Assembly (NCBI GenBank): GCA_013397795.1
Contig: VZTJ01004697.1
Location: 1,208,099 to 1,272,098, forward strand
Direction: 5' to 3'
Source of the DNA: Orthonyx spaldingii
Taxonomy: Eukaryota; Chordata; Aves; Passeriformes; Orthonychidae
DNA: 64,000 nt
Part shown: piece after piece, positions 13,367-23,800 of the stretch
Layout of the letters: every line of letters begins with the position of its first letter
Position numbering within the stretch: position 1 is the stretch's first letter
Program-made: the position numbers and the translations under genes
The notes under the pieces: model-generated
Told to the model about the DNA's origin: nothing
What the model saw: only the letters and a program-made list of their open reading frames with translations
The model's database searches: none

Positions 13367-14463
13367 GGGGGGGAGGGGATGGGAAGGAATGGATAACACA
13401 TGATTGTAACAGGTATTTAGGCATGAAGATAAACCTGAGAAGCAACCGGGTCACCTGCCAAGGAAACATATCAATAGTAAGGTATGTTCATGCATGGAGG
13501 GGGCCATTTCCAACAGAAAAAAAAAGAAAAGAGAGGGGCCATGAAAATAAAACCAACAACTGCACAGAATAAATGATATCCTCTATCTGCACAGTACAGA
13601 TAATGATGCTTTCTGTCTCCCAGCCTCTGAGTACCATGCCAGTGACCATCTCTCACTAAAAGTGAGTGTATTCCCAGCTGCACCAGGACCCAGAGACCAG
13701 CTGCAGCCCCTGTGCAGTACAACGAAGAAAGGATCACCTTCAGATCATTCCTATCTTTACATGTGATTTGAGACTCAAAAGGCATTATCAAACAAGGGGT
13801 GATTACGCTTTGAAATGTGGAGGGGACTGACAGTTTCTAATTAGAGAGTATGACAAGACATCTTGGACAGTCATAAAACAAAGCTTAAAAGGGGGAAAAA
13901 ATCTCATTAACAATATTGTGGATAACTGTAAGGATGAAGATGAAACTGTTTTGTGTTCTGGAATGGAACAAACAACTGGAAAAGTCCAGCATAAGGACTT
14001 TTTTTCTGAAAGGAATGACTCAAAGTTCTCACAAATCAACAAAATTCAAATTATATATTTTTCCAGATGTGGTGAGTCTGACCCCAACTTACATTTTGTT
14101 CTAAATAAATATCAGAACAGGCTGCAGATAATGAAAGCCTTCCTACACCACGCTGTTAAGCCAGCTTCTGAGCAAGCTTGAAGGGAAATACAAACTACTC
14201 CAGGACACTTTTTGGGACAGGCAGGGAAACCCTGCCAGCTGACAGCCCTACACTCCCTCTGCAAAGCGAGAGGACAGACACCCACACCCTCACACAAATT
14301 ACCAGGTTGGCATTCCCCAGTCTCTGCAGCCACCTTGGCAAAATGTCTCTTCCCAGGAGCAGTGTGGGATCAGACTGCCTTCACACATTGGACCAAGTGC
14401 CTCTGCAGCAGCATTTGGAGCGTGTGGGGGAAGCTCTTCTTACTGCTGCTTGCATTGTTGGCT

Positions 14464-14511
14464 GATTTTGGGACCTTGACGATTTTGGGACCTTGACGAT
14501 TTTGGCCTTGG
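14464..14511 (+). repeat. 17-bp tandem repeat, two copies plus a degenerate third
   Basis: GATTTTGGGACCTTGAC occurs at 14464-14480 and again at 14481-14497 without mismatch. It is followed by a shortened third copy (GATTTTGG then CCTTGG). It lies in an intron. Confidence 0.9.
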
Positions 14512-17224
14512 GTTTACAAAGGCTTGGACAGAGTAAACAGATAAAAGGTCTAATCCATTTGCACTGCAAAGGAGTTTCAGGCTGAAACTCTCAAAAAGCC
14601 AGGGAAGCAGTGTAGAATAAAGAACTCTTTCCCTCAGCAATATGCTTCTAAAATAACTCCAGATCCCAGAGAGCTTTATAGGAAAAACAGTACCCTGGTG
14701 CTGTATTTAGCTTTCAACTATAAGCCATGGCCTTACATCTTATCTTGAAAGGTGCCCCAAAATCTCACCCTGCTCTAACTGAAGTTAGATTCCTGCACAT
14801 CAAATTTTTCTGGCTAGTACTACCATAAAGGCCTATGGCAGTGCCTGAACCAGACATTTGTTCTAGGGCTGAACCCCAGAGTCAGCTCCAAACACCTGCT
14901 GGGCAGCCAGGCCAGTATGTACAAAGGTATTCAGTAATTACCCTGACTTAACTGCAAGTCCTCTGATGAGAGTCAAAGCTGGACCGTGTCTGGATAATCC
15001 CTGCAAATTTCACAAGCCATTTTGGCCAAGAGAGAAGGTTGTTCATCCAGATCTTATTTTTGTTGTGATGGACAGTAACTTGGGCTTTTTGCTTAAGCTT
15101 GGGTGAATCTATATTTAATGAGAAACAGACTTTCTTTGCATAGTTACACACAACTAATGTAGATCAGTCAATTCTGCTCCAGTTGCTTTAAAAAGAGGCT
15201 GTGAAATGACATAAAATTAAAGAGTATTTTTAGCAGTTTCAGCCTTAAACTGTTGACAGAGTGCAGACAGCCTCTTTGACATCAAGCAGCTCACTGGTGG
15301 ATTTTTTCCTGATGTGTATTTTAGTGTTTACCTTGTGGCTGAGAGTATCTATCACACACAACAATCCAGGCTGAACTCAGGTTTCAGGGAGTATCCTACT
15401 GTGCAGCTCAAATGTGGCTTTCAAAATATGTCTCAAAAGACTTAAAATATTACTCTGACTTTAAAATAAACCTCTATGGACTTCCTCTAGTACACAAATA
15501 TTTTCATATATATACTCCCTTCACATTTAATGTACTAATTCTTATTTCTGTCCTAAGTTTTCTCATGAGACACAAGAATTAGACATACATGTTTAAATAC
15601 ATACACATACTGATAAAACCTCCACTTTCTTTGGGATTCTTCATATCAAAGGAAGGGCATTCTAGTGCAACACTTCAGATCTGTCAGCAGCTCTGCTTTT
15701 CAGTACCTGACTGCACTTTTGATTCTATTTTTCACTACCTCCTCTGACTGTGCTTCTCAGAAGAACTCAGCTGACCTGTCAAGTCACAAGGAATGTTTTT
15801 CTTGACAGACAGTAAATCATCAACAACATTCTTGGGTGCATGCTCTGAATTAAAAAAGCATCAAAACTCTCAAAACTGAGTAAGAAGCAAGGTAGCAACA
15901 AAACCTTGGGAACTTCAAGCAAAAGCAATGCATTTAGGCACAAATGAGAGCTGAGCTGGTGGCAGAAATCAGCAGCTCTCACCCCTGGTTACTGAGGTTA
16001 ATTTTAATTCTCTCCTCCTACCTTATTAAAAATGGAAAGGTTTTTTATAGTGATTGTATAGCTGTGTTTAAAACTGTTCAATTAACTGCATGGATGAGCA
16101 GGAGTGTGTCTGCTTGATCTGCTCCCACAGGGCTTCTCCCTTTTGTTAGAACTTCTGATGCCATGACAAGTGCTTTCACTGCTCTCTTGTGAGTCTTTCC
16201 ATTTCCATTCCCTCTGCTGACCACCTTGCAGCAAGGCATCAGCTCGTAATGCCTTATTTACATTTGTGATATCTCCTAGAGAATTTATGTCTGCAATAAC
16301 TCTGCTTTTGTCACTGTTTTTGACAGGGAAACAAATACAAGAACATTTGATTTTTGTCTTCAGGGTATCCAAAAGATGTGGCTCTCAGTGCCTCTCAGGA
16401 GGTACTGGGATCTTCCTCTTTGCTCATAGGCATTACATAATTTTTTTTCTTTTTTTGTCTGTTCTAAAAGGAGAGACGAAAAAGGAATACAGCTCTTTAA
16501 GATTTGCAGGGAGTTATTTCAAGAAGTGTGAAAAACTATTAATCATTTTTGTTACGGGGAGATCCAGAGGTCACTGCAGGAGCCACTGTATGTACAGGAA
16601 GGGATTGTCTCAGCCTGAAGAACAACTCAAAATGAAGTGGAGAAAATCCTGCTATTTCCATTTCAAAGAAGAGACAATAAGGGCTATCTGAAGTCACACT
16701 TTTGTGCAACAATCAAGGCTTGAGTTGAACACTGAGTTCCAAGTTCATTGCAAACAAATCCAAACCTCAAGGGCATTAGATAAAAAAATCAAATTATAAA
16801 CCTGCTTTTTTGTCACTTTGCCAACCATCACCCACTATTGTGTGAAGCACTCAGTGCTTTGTGTGCCCTTGTTTTGGGGAATAGCTAACTGCCTATTCCT
16901 CAACTCCTTTTAAAGATGTAGGCCATGGCTTGATATAGCTTCTAGGTACTGAACTTCTTTTCCTGCACTAACATGTTTCCTTTTTCCTCAGTCTATGCAG
17001 GCATCTGTACACTGAGAATGATATATCTGTGGAACTAATCACAAGGATTATGTCCCTTTGATGTCATTCAATGATCAAACTTTGGTATCTTTAATCTTTT
17101 TATGCAGTCAATTCACCACTGCTAACAGCAACTGAGTAACTAAACAATATCAGTGCTAGGCAACACTAGTGCTCAGAAACTCTGGTGACCAAGAAGAGGT
17201 TGTTTGACTCATTGGGACTATTAC

Positions 17225-17428
17225 CTTTACAGCCCAGATGGACTGATCCAAAGGATGGAATAGTTTAAAGCAGAAGCCATCCTTTTTGGAGGGTCTCTCA
17301 ATAAGCTCACAAGAATGGAGCAGGATTGTCCCAACCCACTGTCCGATCTTTGGCGTCTTATAAATAAGCAGCACTCCTGGTTTCAGGACACACCACAGTT
17401 TGGTCCAGCTCTTCAGAGTCCCACGAAT
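17225..17428 (-). CDS. OSBPL5: OSBPL5 fifth coding exon (core of PH domain)
   Basis: A 204-nt exon, exactly 68 codons, phase 0 at both ends; acceptor CTCTCCTCCAG (AG at 17430-17429), donor GTAATA (from 17224). Residues 132-199 contain IRGTLKSWTKLWCVLKPG, then LLIYKTPKIGQW, CELIERPSKKDGFCFKLF and DQSIWAVK. This is the heart of the ORP5/ORP8 PH domain, nearly invariant in vertebrates. The KSWTKLWCVL segment is the beta1-beta2 region whose basic residues contact phosphoinositide headgroups in PH domains. The exon is symmetric, so skipping it keeps the frame while removing most of the PH domain (see findings). This exon alone identifies the ORP5/ORP8 pair; the N-terminal exon decides for ORP5. 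Confidence 0.98.
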
Positions 17429-19055
17429 CTGGAGGAGAGCAGGGAGAGAACAAAAAGTTGCATCTATGTTGCTCCTTAGAAGAAAATCAGCATTTATTCA
17501 GTATTTATAGAGCATTTCCAGTATGTTTATTCCAAGGTTGCACACCATGACACACTTCCTAAGGAAAATATTTGGTGTTTGTTGAACAGTCCTAGGAATC
17601 TCACAGCAAAATCCCACAACTTGGAAATCTGGCTATCAGAATCTAGTCTTCATATTTTTATTACTAGCTTAGTCTTCCTCCTATTTTTATTACTAGCTCA
17701 GTGTTAGCAGCTTGATTAATTTTTTAGGCAATCAGCACTGCTGGCCCATGTGAGAGTGTTCTGTTAATAATCACGGAGGACATGCCAATTAGAACATTGC
17801 ATATAAAAATGTTATAGCTAGTCTAACTCGAGTTATAAGTCATTTTAATAGTGTTCTGCAGAACACTGCTATTAATGGGTTTTGTCAACTACCCCATTTT
17901 TAAAAGTACTGTCTCCAGCTGGCTTACTTCTCTGTCAAGCTCAATGCAGCTCTCTCTTGCATAAAAGACATTAAATCTGATTAAGAGTATATTGAAGATA
18001 ACAGCTTAAAGAATGGAGAAGTTTCTCAGTAAGGTTAGATTTTGCCTGAGGTCTTCCTGCCTTCAGTGTGCATAGGCCAAACCTCAAGTCTTTTGTCAGT
18101 GTTCTGTTTTTGTGGCCCAACATTATTTGCAGCTCGTCAGAAATTTTCAGCTACAGTAAACATGCAACAGGTATTTTGTATTTTAAAAAACCTCAATTTT
18201 ATATTTCATTAACAGTAAACACTACAGGGAGACTTTGCTGCCGATCTAACTTCTCAAATAAACCATGAGCATGTCACTTTTCTGGCCTCTAATAATAACT
18301 CCAGAACAATGTTGGAGGTTTTTCCCTAGCCAAATGCCACTGTACTGTTTCATGAGATCCTTAAGTTACTTTTTTTTTTTCCTTAAGAGCTGTGTTTGGC
18401 AGTGTTTGAAAATTAAGTTTTGCCAATATAAAAGGTTCAACCAATTCACTATTATTTGAGAAGGCTAAATGGCCCCAAAGGAGGAGAAAAACAGTGCTCA
18501 TCTCTCAATGTCAATCCAGATTTACTTTGCCACATAGAAGTTTCAGGACTTCAATGAAAAGCTGTCGCTACCTGAGTCTGTGCACAAGGAGAAATTACAG
18601 TTGTCATCAGGTACAATATGTTTCATTCTGTGCTGTGACAACAGAAAATCCAATTGTCGATAGAACATGCTGTATCTGCCCATTTCCAGGCTGTTTCTCA
18701 GTCTGTTCCCTCTTCAGTACAAAACCACATTTATGGGAAGAGGCCAACAGTCTTTCAGAGAGGAACAAAGAGGGAAACACCATCACTTCCCTTTGTACTA
18801 TGCATTTTTTGAGAGTCCTTGTTGCTGCTTTAGGACATGGAACAGACCAATTGAGTTAGGTTAAGGTGGAAAATAAACACTCCACAGTTCCACTTCTATA
18901 GCAGTTATTTAAATAAAGGTTTACAGTAATTTCAACTCAAAATGATTCGGTCTTCCTTCACTTAAAAAAGTGCTAGTGCACAAGTTTCAGACACATCGAC
19001 TACTTCTCACTTCTTTTTTCCTACAGCCTCAGAAGAAATGGTCTGTGACAAATAC
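17429..19055 (-). other. OSBPL5 intron between fourth and fifth coding exons (1.6 kb)
   Basis: Donor GTATTT at 19055, acceptor CTCCAG at 17429. Contains an imperfect direct duplication (17644-17698) and a T-rich run near 18371. Nothing else recognised. Confidence 0.88.
17644..17698 (+). repeat. Imperfect direct duplication of about 26 bp
   Basis: TAGTCTTC...ATTTTTATTACTAGCT appears at 17644-17669 and again at 17670-17698 with three extra bases (CTC-type insertion). Simple local tandem duplication in an intron. Confidence 0.85.
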
Positions 19056-19157
19056 CTTCAGCCAGTCTGCTGTGATCACCACACTGGGATCCTTCAGAGC
19101 ACTGAAGAGTTGTTTGGTAGCTCTTTTTTTCTCCTGCCTGTAATTTTTTTTTTGTAC
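19056..19157 (-). CDS. OSBPL5: OSBPL5 fourth coding exon (polybasic stretch and start of PH domain)
   Basis: A 102-nt exon, 34 codons, phase 0 on both sides. The acceptor follows TTCTCAACCAG (AG at 19159-19158) and the donor is GTATTT (from 19055). Residues 98-131 begin VQKKNYRQEKKRATKQ, a strongly basic stretch, followed by LFSALKDPSVVITADWLK, where the first strand of the PH domain starts. In ORP5 and ORP8 the basic stretch just before the PH domain helps bind PI4P and PI(4,5)P2 at the plasma membrane (established for the family). A run of ten A residues on the coding strand (19144-19153 as T on plus) sits 3-4 nt inside the exon and encodes Gln-Lys-Lys-Asn. It is a possible slippage and sequencing-error site, but the frame is intact as given. 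Confidence 0.95.
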
Positions 19158-19813
19158 CTGGTTGAGAACAGAGAAAATACAGGAGCTATAATCATGGCCT
19201 CTTTTGGGGAGGCAGGAACATAATGCATTAAGGACAGTTATGTATAGCACAGCAAGAACTTGACCCAGCACAGGTTCCCCAGAAACGAGCACAAGGATGA
19301 ATAAAAACACAAGGAGAGAACAGGCATTTTCTTTGCTCCTGAAGTTTCATTAAACATAACCTAGTTTGTCTTTTCTTTGGGGGGAACAGAAAGAGGCAGG
19401 TTACCCAGTCCTCCTCATCCCTAAAATGCAAGAGACTAAATCTAATTTCATTCATTTGTACTTTTGGGTTGGTAGACAAGCAAGTGTTCAAGCTACAATT
19501 TGCTCAGATTGCCAAGGCAAGCCCATCCTAACAAGAGCAGTGAAGGATTACAATCCTCTTGAGATGCCTAATGGCTCTGGAACATGCAAACACAGTGAAA
19601 TAATTACACTGATCTGTTCTGCCTGCAGTATATAATCTAATCCTGTATATAATGCCTGTAAATGTCCTTGGCCTATAATGACTCCTAGAAGATTCAGAGG
19701 CATTCTGGGTCTTGAGAAATGACTCTGACTTGTTCCCAATGGCTTGTATGGAAGGTACAATTTGTTTTTTAAAAGAAAGTCAGCTGATGCTGACCTGACT
19801 GCTTTGCACATAC
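19158..19813 (-). other. OSBPL5 intron between third and fourth coding exons (656 nt)
   Basis: The shortest intron in the window, donor GTATGT at 19813 and acceptor AACCAG at 19158, phase 0. No internal feature recognised. Confidence 0.9.
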
Positions 19814-19894
19814 CTTCAGTGTTTCCTTCTTCATGAATTTGGCTGTGGGAGACACACACTCTTTGTCAGACCCATTGCAAAGCTTATATTCGAT
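19814..19894 (-). CDS. OSBPL5: OSBPL5 third coding exon (linker before PH domain)
   Basis: An 81-nt exon, 27 codons, phase 0 at both ends, with acceptor TTTTTTAG (19896-19895) and donor GTATGT (from 19813). Residues 71-97 read IEYKLCNGSDKECVSPTAK then FMKKETLK. The motif LCNGSDKECVSPTA is shared with mammalian ORP5. The exon ends in a lysine-rich stretch that continues into the next exon and leads to the PH domain. It carries no catalytic residues; its role is inferred to be a flexible, basic linker. It follows a 10.1 kb intron and precedes a short 656-nt intron. Confidence 0.92.
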
Positions 19895-20711
19895 CTAAAA
19901 AACAGAGTGAGAGAAGAAAATAGGAAAGTGTTACATGAAGATGCTTAAGTTATGCTCTGATAAATTATTGTTTATAACTTTCAGGAATCCATGAAAGAGC
20001 TGATTGCAGACTTCAGCAGCAGAACACTAAGCAGGAGCACAAAATGCATATCTGCAATGCAGTCCAAGCTTCCTTTTTATACCCATGGCTGCTTAGAAAA
20101 TTCCCCACCAAATTTTCTTCATATTTCTCCCATGCAGACATTAATCTTGGTTAAAAAAATCAACCAAAAACCCAACAAAACAATAAAACAAAACAGAAAG
20201 CCAAAAACTTATTTCTAACTTTGAAAACTGCGCAACTCTGTTCAGACCTGAAAGCATTTCAATTACTGGAATAAAATTTATGGGGAATTTGTTATAGATT
20301 TTCCAGAACTAGACTTGATACTGGCAATGACTGTTGCACTGACTGAAATGTCAAAAAACATGGGTGGGAAAGAAATGACCCAATCATGTTACAGATAATA
20401 CAGGAAATCACCTTCATCTTGGCCTTGCAAAGTGAAGCACGAAATATACACAGTCACTTCAAATCATGTTTGATAGTGTCAGTGCTGTTTAAATTCACTT
20501 TCAGAAGCTACAGACTGATCTTGTGACTGTGCTGATGGGTTGCAAAAATGCTTTGCTTTCATTAGGCATAATCACAGCATTAGTGTTACCAAAATAAAAG
20601 TATGCTTAGAAAGTACAGCTCTCCAGAGCCCAGCTCCCAGCGAGGAGCCCTATGTGGAAGGGTTCTGTCAGCAAGTTGTACAAAACCTGGGCAAGGTTAG
20701 CGGTGAAAGAA

Positions 20712-20860
20712 TTATGGTACAGTCTGGACTCTGCTGCTTTTTATGTGACCTTGGGGAAGTCACTTTCTCTCTCTGTACCTCTCTTCCTTCCAACCTTTCA
20801 TGTGTCTGATGCATTCAGATTGTGATCTTTTGGGGTCAGGCACTGTCTCTCCCACTCACA
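20712..20860 (+). repeat. Ancient MIR-like SINE remnant
   Basis: The stretch TGTGACCTTGGGGAAGTCAC at 20743-20763, followed by TTTCTCTCTCTGTACCTC, matches the conserved MIR core (gtgaccttgggcaagtcac...tctctgtgcctc) as I know it. The downstream TTGTGATCTTTTGGGGTCAGGCACTGTCTCT matches the tail seen in old amniote SINEs of this type. Strongly diverged. Confidence 0.7.
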
Positions 20861-23800
20861 CATGACAGTTTTGTAAAAACAGCTCAGCCCTTGGCCACCT
20901 TGATTTAATGAGTGTGACACAAAAATGAGCTTCACTAAGGAAAAAAATGTATCAAATGTACTTCCCATTTATAAACTCACTACTATGATGTGAAACAAAC
21001 CCACTGGGCTCTCAGACTTTCTCTCCTTTATGTCACAACTTGATGTCATAATTTTACAGCACCTTCAGTTTTGAGAAACCCTCTTCCTTTTTCCTTCCCA
21101 GTGACACAGAAACCTCCCAGGCTACTACAGCCACAAACTAACAGCTAAACGTTAGTGTGAGTAGGAAAATGTTTAATGACAGCCAGATCAGTCCTTTTCA
21201 CATAACTCAGAGAAAAACACAGAAATGCATGACCAGATCACAGCAAGCAGGCCATCAGCTATGCCTTGGAGACTGGGGCAGGAGCAAAAATGGGAGATAA
21301 GGGTGCCTGCTCAACTGAGCAAAACTCCTTGTAGATAATGCAGGAGTAGAAATCAGGGGCAGAACCTGCAACTTACAACAGAGCCACAGTCACTGTAGAA
21401 CCTATTACTTTTTCTCACATCCCCTTGTAGTACTCTTCCACTAAAACCAAAACTACACATGATAATTTAAAAACAGAGAAACGAAAACTCTATGATGGCA
21501 CACAAAGGCCAGTGAGGTCCCTGATCTGACTGTTTAGTTTACAAGTGAGCTTGGATCCACTCAGCGAAAAGGGCAGCTCTGGGACTCCTGAAAACTATTC
21601 AATGTTTGCCTTTTTTGTTTTCCCAGAAAGCTAAGCCTGCCTCCTCTGCCTGCAATGCAGTCTCTGATTCATATTTTGTGCTTTGGACTTCACAGTAAAA
21701 GCACAAGGTTTATGGTGGGGACCACTGCACAGTCTGAGCAGAGAGTTGTGCCCACAGGGTCTTTGTCACATTTCAAAGGGCAGTAGTAGACATTTGGAAG
21801 ATATGCTATATGCCTTTCTTTATGAAGAAACGCTTCCAAGTGCCTAAATATCTCTGAGCATGAACCCTTCAGAATTATTAGGAGATTATGCTTTCATGAT
21901 TCGAGACGTGTGTCCTCTGAAATCAGTCAAAAGAATTCTCCCCCTTTCTCCCAATTAGCAGAAAGAATGTCCTGTCCTTGACACACAACTATGAGCCAAT
22001 TGTTTATTAGTAATTTCACTCCCTCCGGCCTGAGAGATCAGACACAGAGAGAAACACTGTGTACTATCCCTCATTAGCCAGTGTGAGAGGCAGAAAAAGC
22101 ACAGATGTTCCCAAGACTCTAGGAAATACTGCTCAGGTGCCTGCAAAGCATCAGGATACAAAGAATGCTTTTTGCTTAACTAATTAAAACAACCTACAGT
22201 TGCTTGTTATCTAGACAATTACACCTTAGTACTTATATAAAGAATGAAATTTTGGCCCCTGAACTCCCTTGGCTTGGGGAGATTTGCTTGCAGCTGAATT
22301 CAGAAAGGCTTCTAACAACCACAGCAAACCTGAGCCTAAGCCTGCTGCTCATGGGGAACTGGCACTAACATAGACAGAGGCACTTCCGCTGCTCCACCAG
22401 CCCCACCTGCCTCCTCCTTGGAGTCTCTCTGGGTCATGCTAAAAATAGAGTTAAAGAAGCATAAGACTTCAGACCTGGGATGTTCACACAGACAGACACT
22501 GATTCTGACTCTTTGGGAGAGCTGACTCCATGACCAAGGACACAGGTGCCCAATTCCAGCCAATACTGCTGTGCACACTACAAAACCACAGCACACAACA
22601 GCTGATGAAGGAATCATCTCTCCTCACACCACCACAGCCTTTAAGAACTCAATAAATACAATGTAACTCATCTGAAACCATTACAAACTGGTTCTTCACT
22701 TAGTTAAACCAGCTGGATGAACAGCTTTGGAGGCTGCTGTGGTGACTCCTGAACCACTGTGCTGCTTCCTTCAGGCACTCCCTCCCCCAGGTTTGGGCTC
22801 CACCTGGACATGCTGGATCTGTGAATCCGGCCTGTAAGGGGAAACACTGCCTCAGGGATGATGGTCACAAAGACAGGCTTGAGAGTGGATGAGAAGGAAG
22901 CAGCAGCGTAGGTCTCTCACTGCCCATGTAAGAATTTCTAGGCATGGGAAAATAAGTTTCTGTGCTTCTATGTCCCCAAAACTGTGATGTACCTACCAGA
23001 TGTGTGACCAATGCCACAGCTCCCCAAGATGGTTGCAAAATGCTTTATGATGACAGAGAAAATTCTACTATAACCAAGCCATGGTTTTACCTAGGAGCCA
23101 TGGACAAGTTTTCAGATGTGCCAGACTTGGAACTTTTGACAGTTCTCCAGTTAGTTTTTAATGAGTCAGACTGATTGCTTCTCCCTCCCAACTTTGGCTC
23201 TTCTTATGCATATGAGGATGCACCATCACTGATCCTAAACAGCAGTTTGCTGGCAATGAAACTGGTGATCTCCAGGTCTACAGAGTGAAAACTATTGTAC
23301 TCCTGGGTTTAAAGTTCCTGCTTTTTCACAGGACGGGTGGGATCTAAGTCCCCAGGAGAATATACCATAGGGCCCCATGCTGCTGATAGTAATGATAGTT
23401 CACCTAGGGTTAACCTGCTAAGCTATTTGAAGTAATATGATTTCATATTTTTACATTAATCTGTCTTAATAGTTTTGATTGTACCTTGTGGCATACATAA
23501 ATTCAGTAAATTTGGGCCATCAGCTCTAAAGAATCCCAAGACACAGCAGGGTCTCACCTTGCTAAGACACATTAACAGCATTTAATGATGTCTTTCTACT
23601 GCCCTGCCTTTCTCAGCCTGGCAGAAAACTAAGAGAAGCCATTTGTCATCACAACAAGTCTTCCAAGGACGCTGGGATAATGCTTGTGCAGGATATCAGA
23701 ATCTGGCCCCCGTTCCCTGCAGCAACATGTGAACAATATTGGCCACAGATGAGACTTTGTACAATGGGAGAGTAAGGAATTCGTGTCCTTCTTAAAGAAA

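Larger units (their letters stand above)
11438..17224 (-). other. OSBPL5 intron between fifth and sixth coding exons (5.8 kb)
   Basis: Donor GTAATA at 17224, acceptor TTTCCAG at 11438. It contains an assembly gap (13337-13366) and a short 17-bp tandem repeat (14464-14511). No transposon family or extra exon was recognised. Confidence 0.85.
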
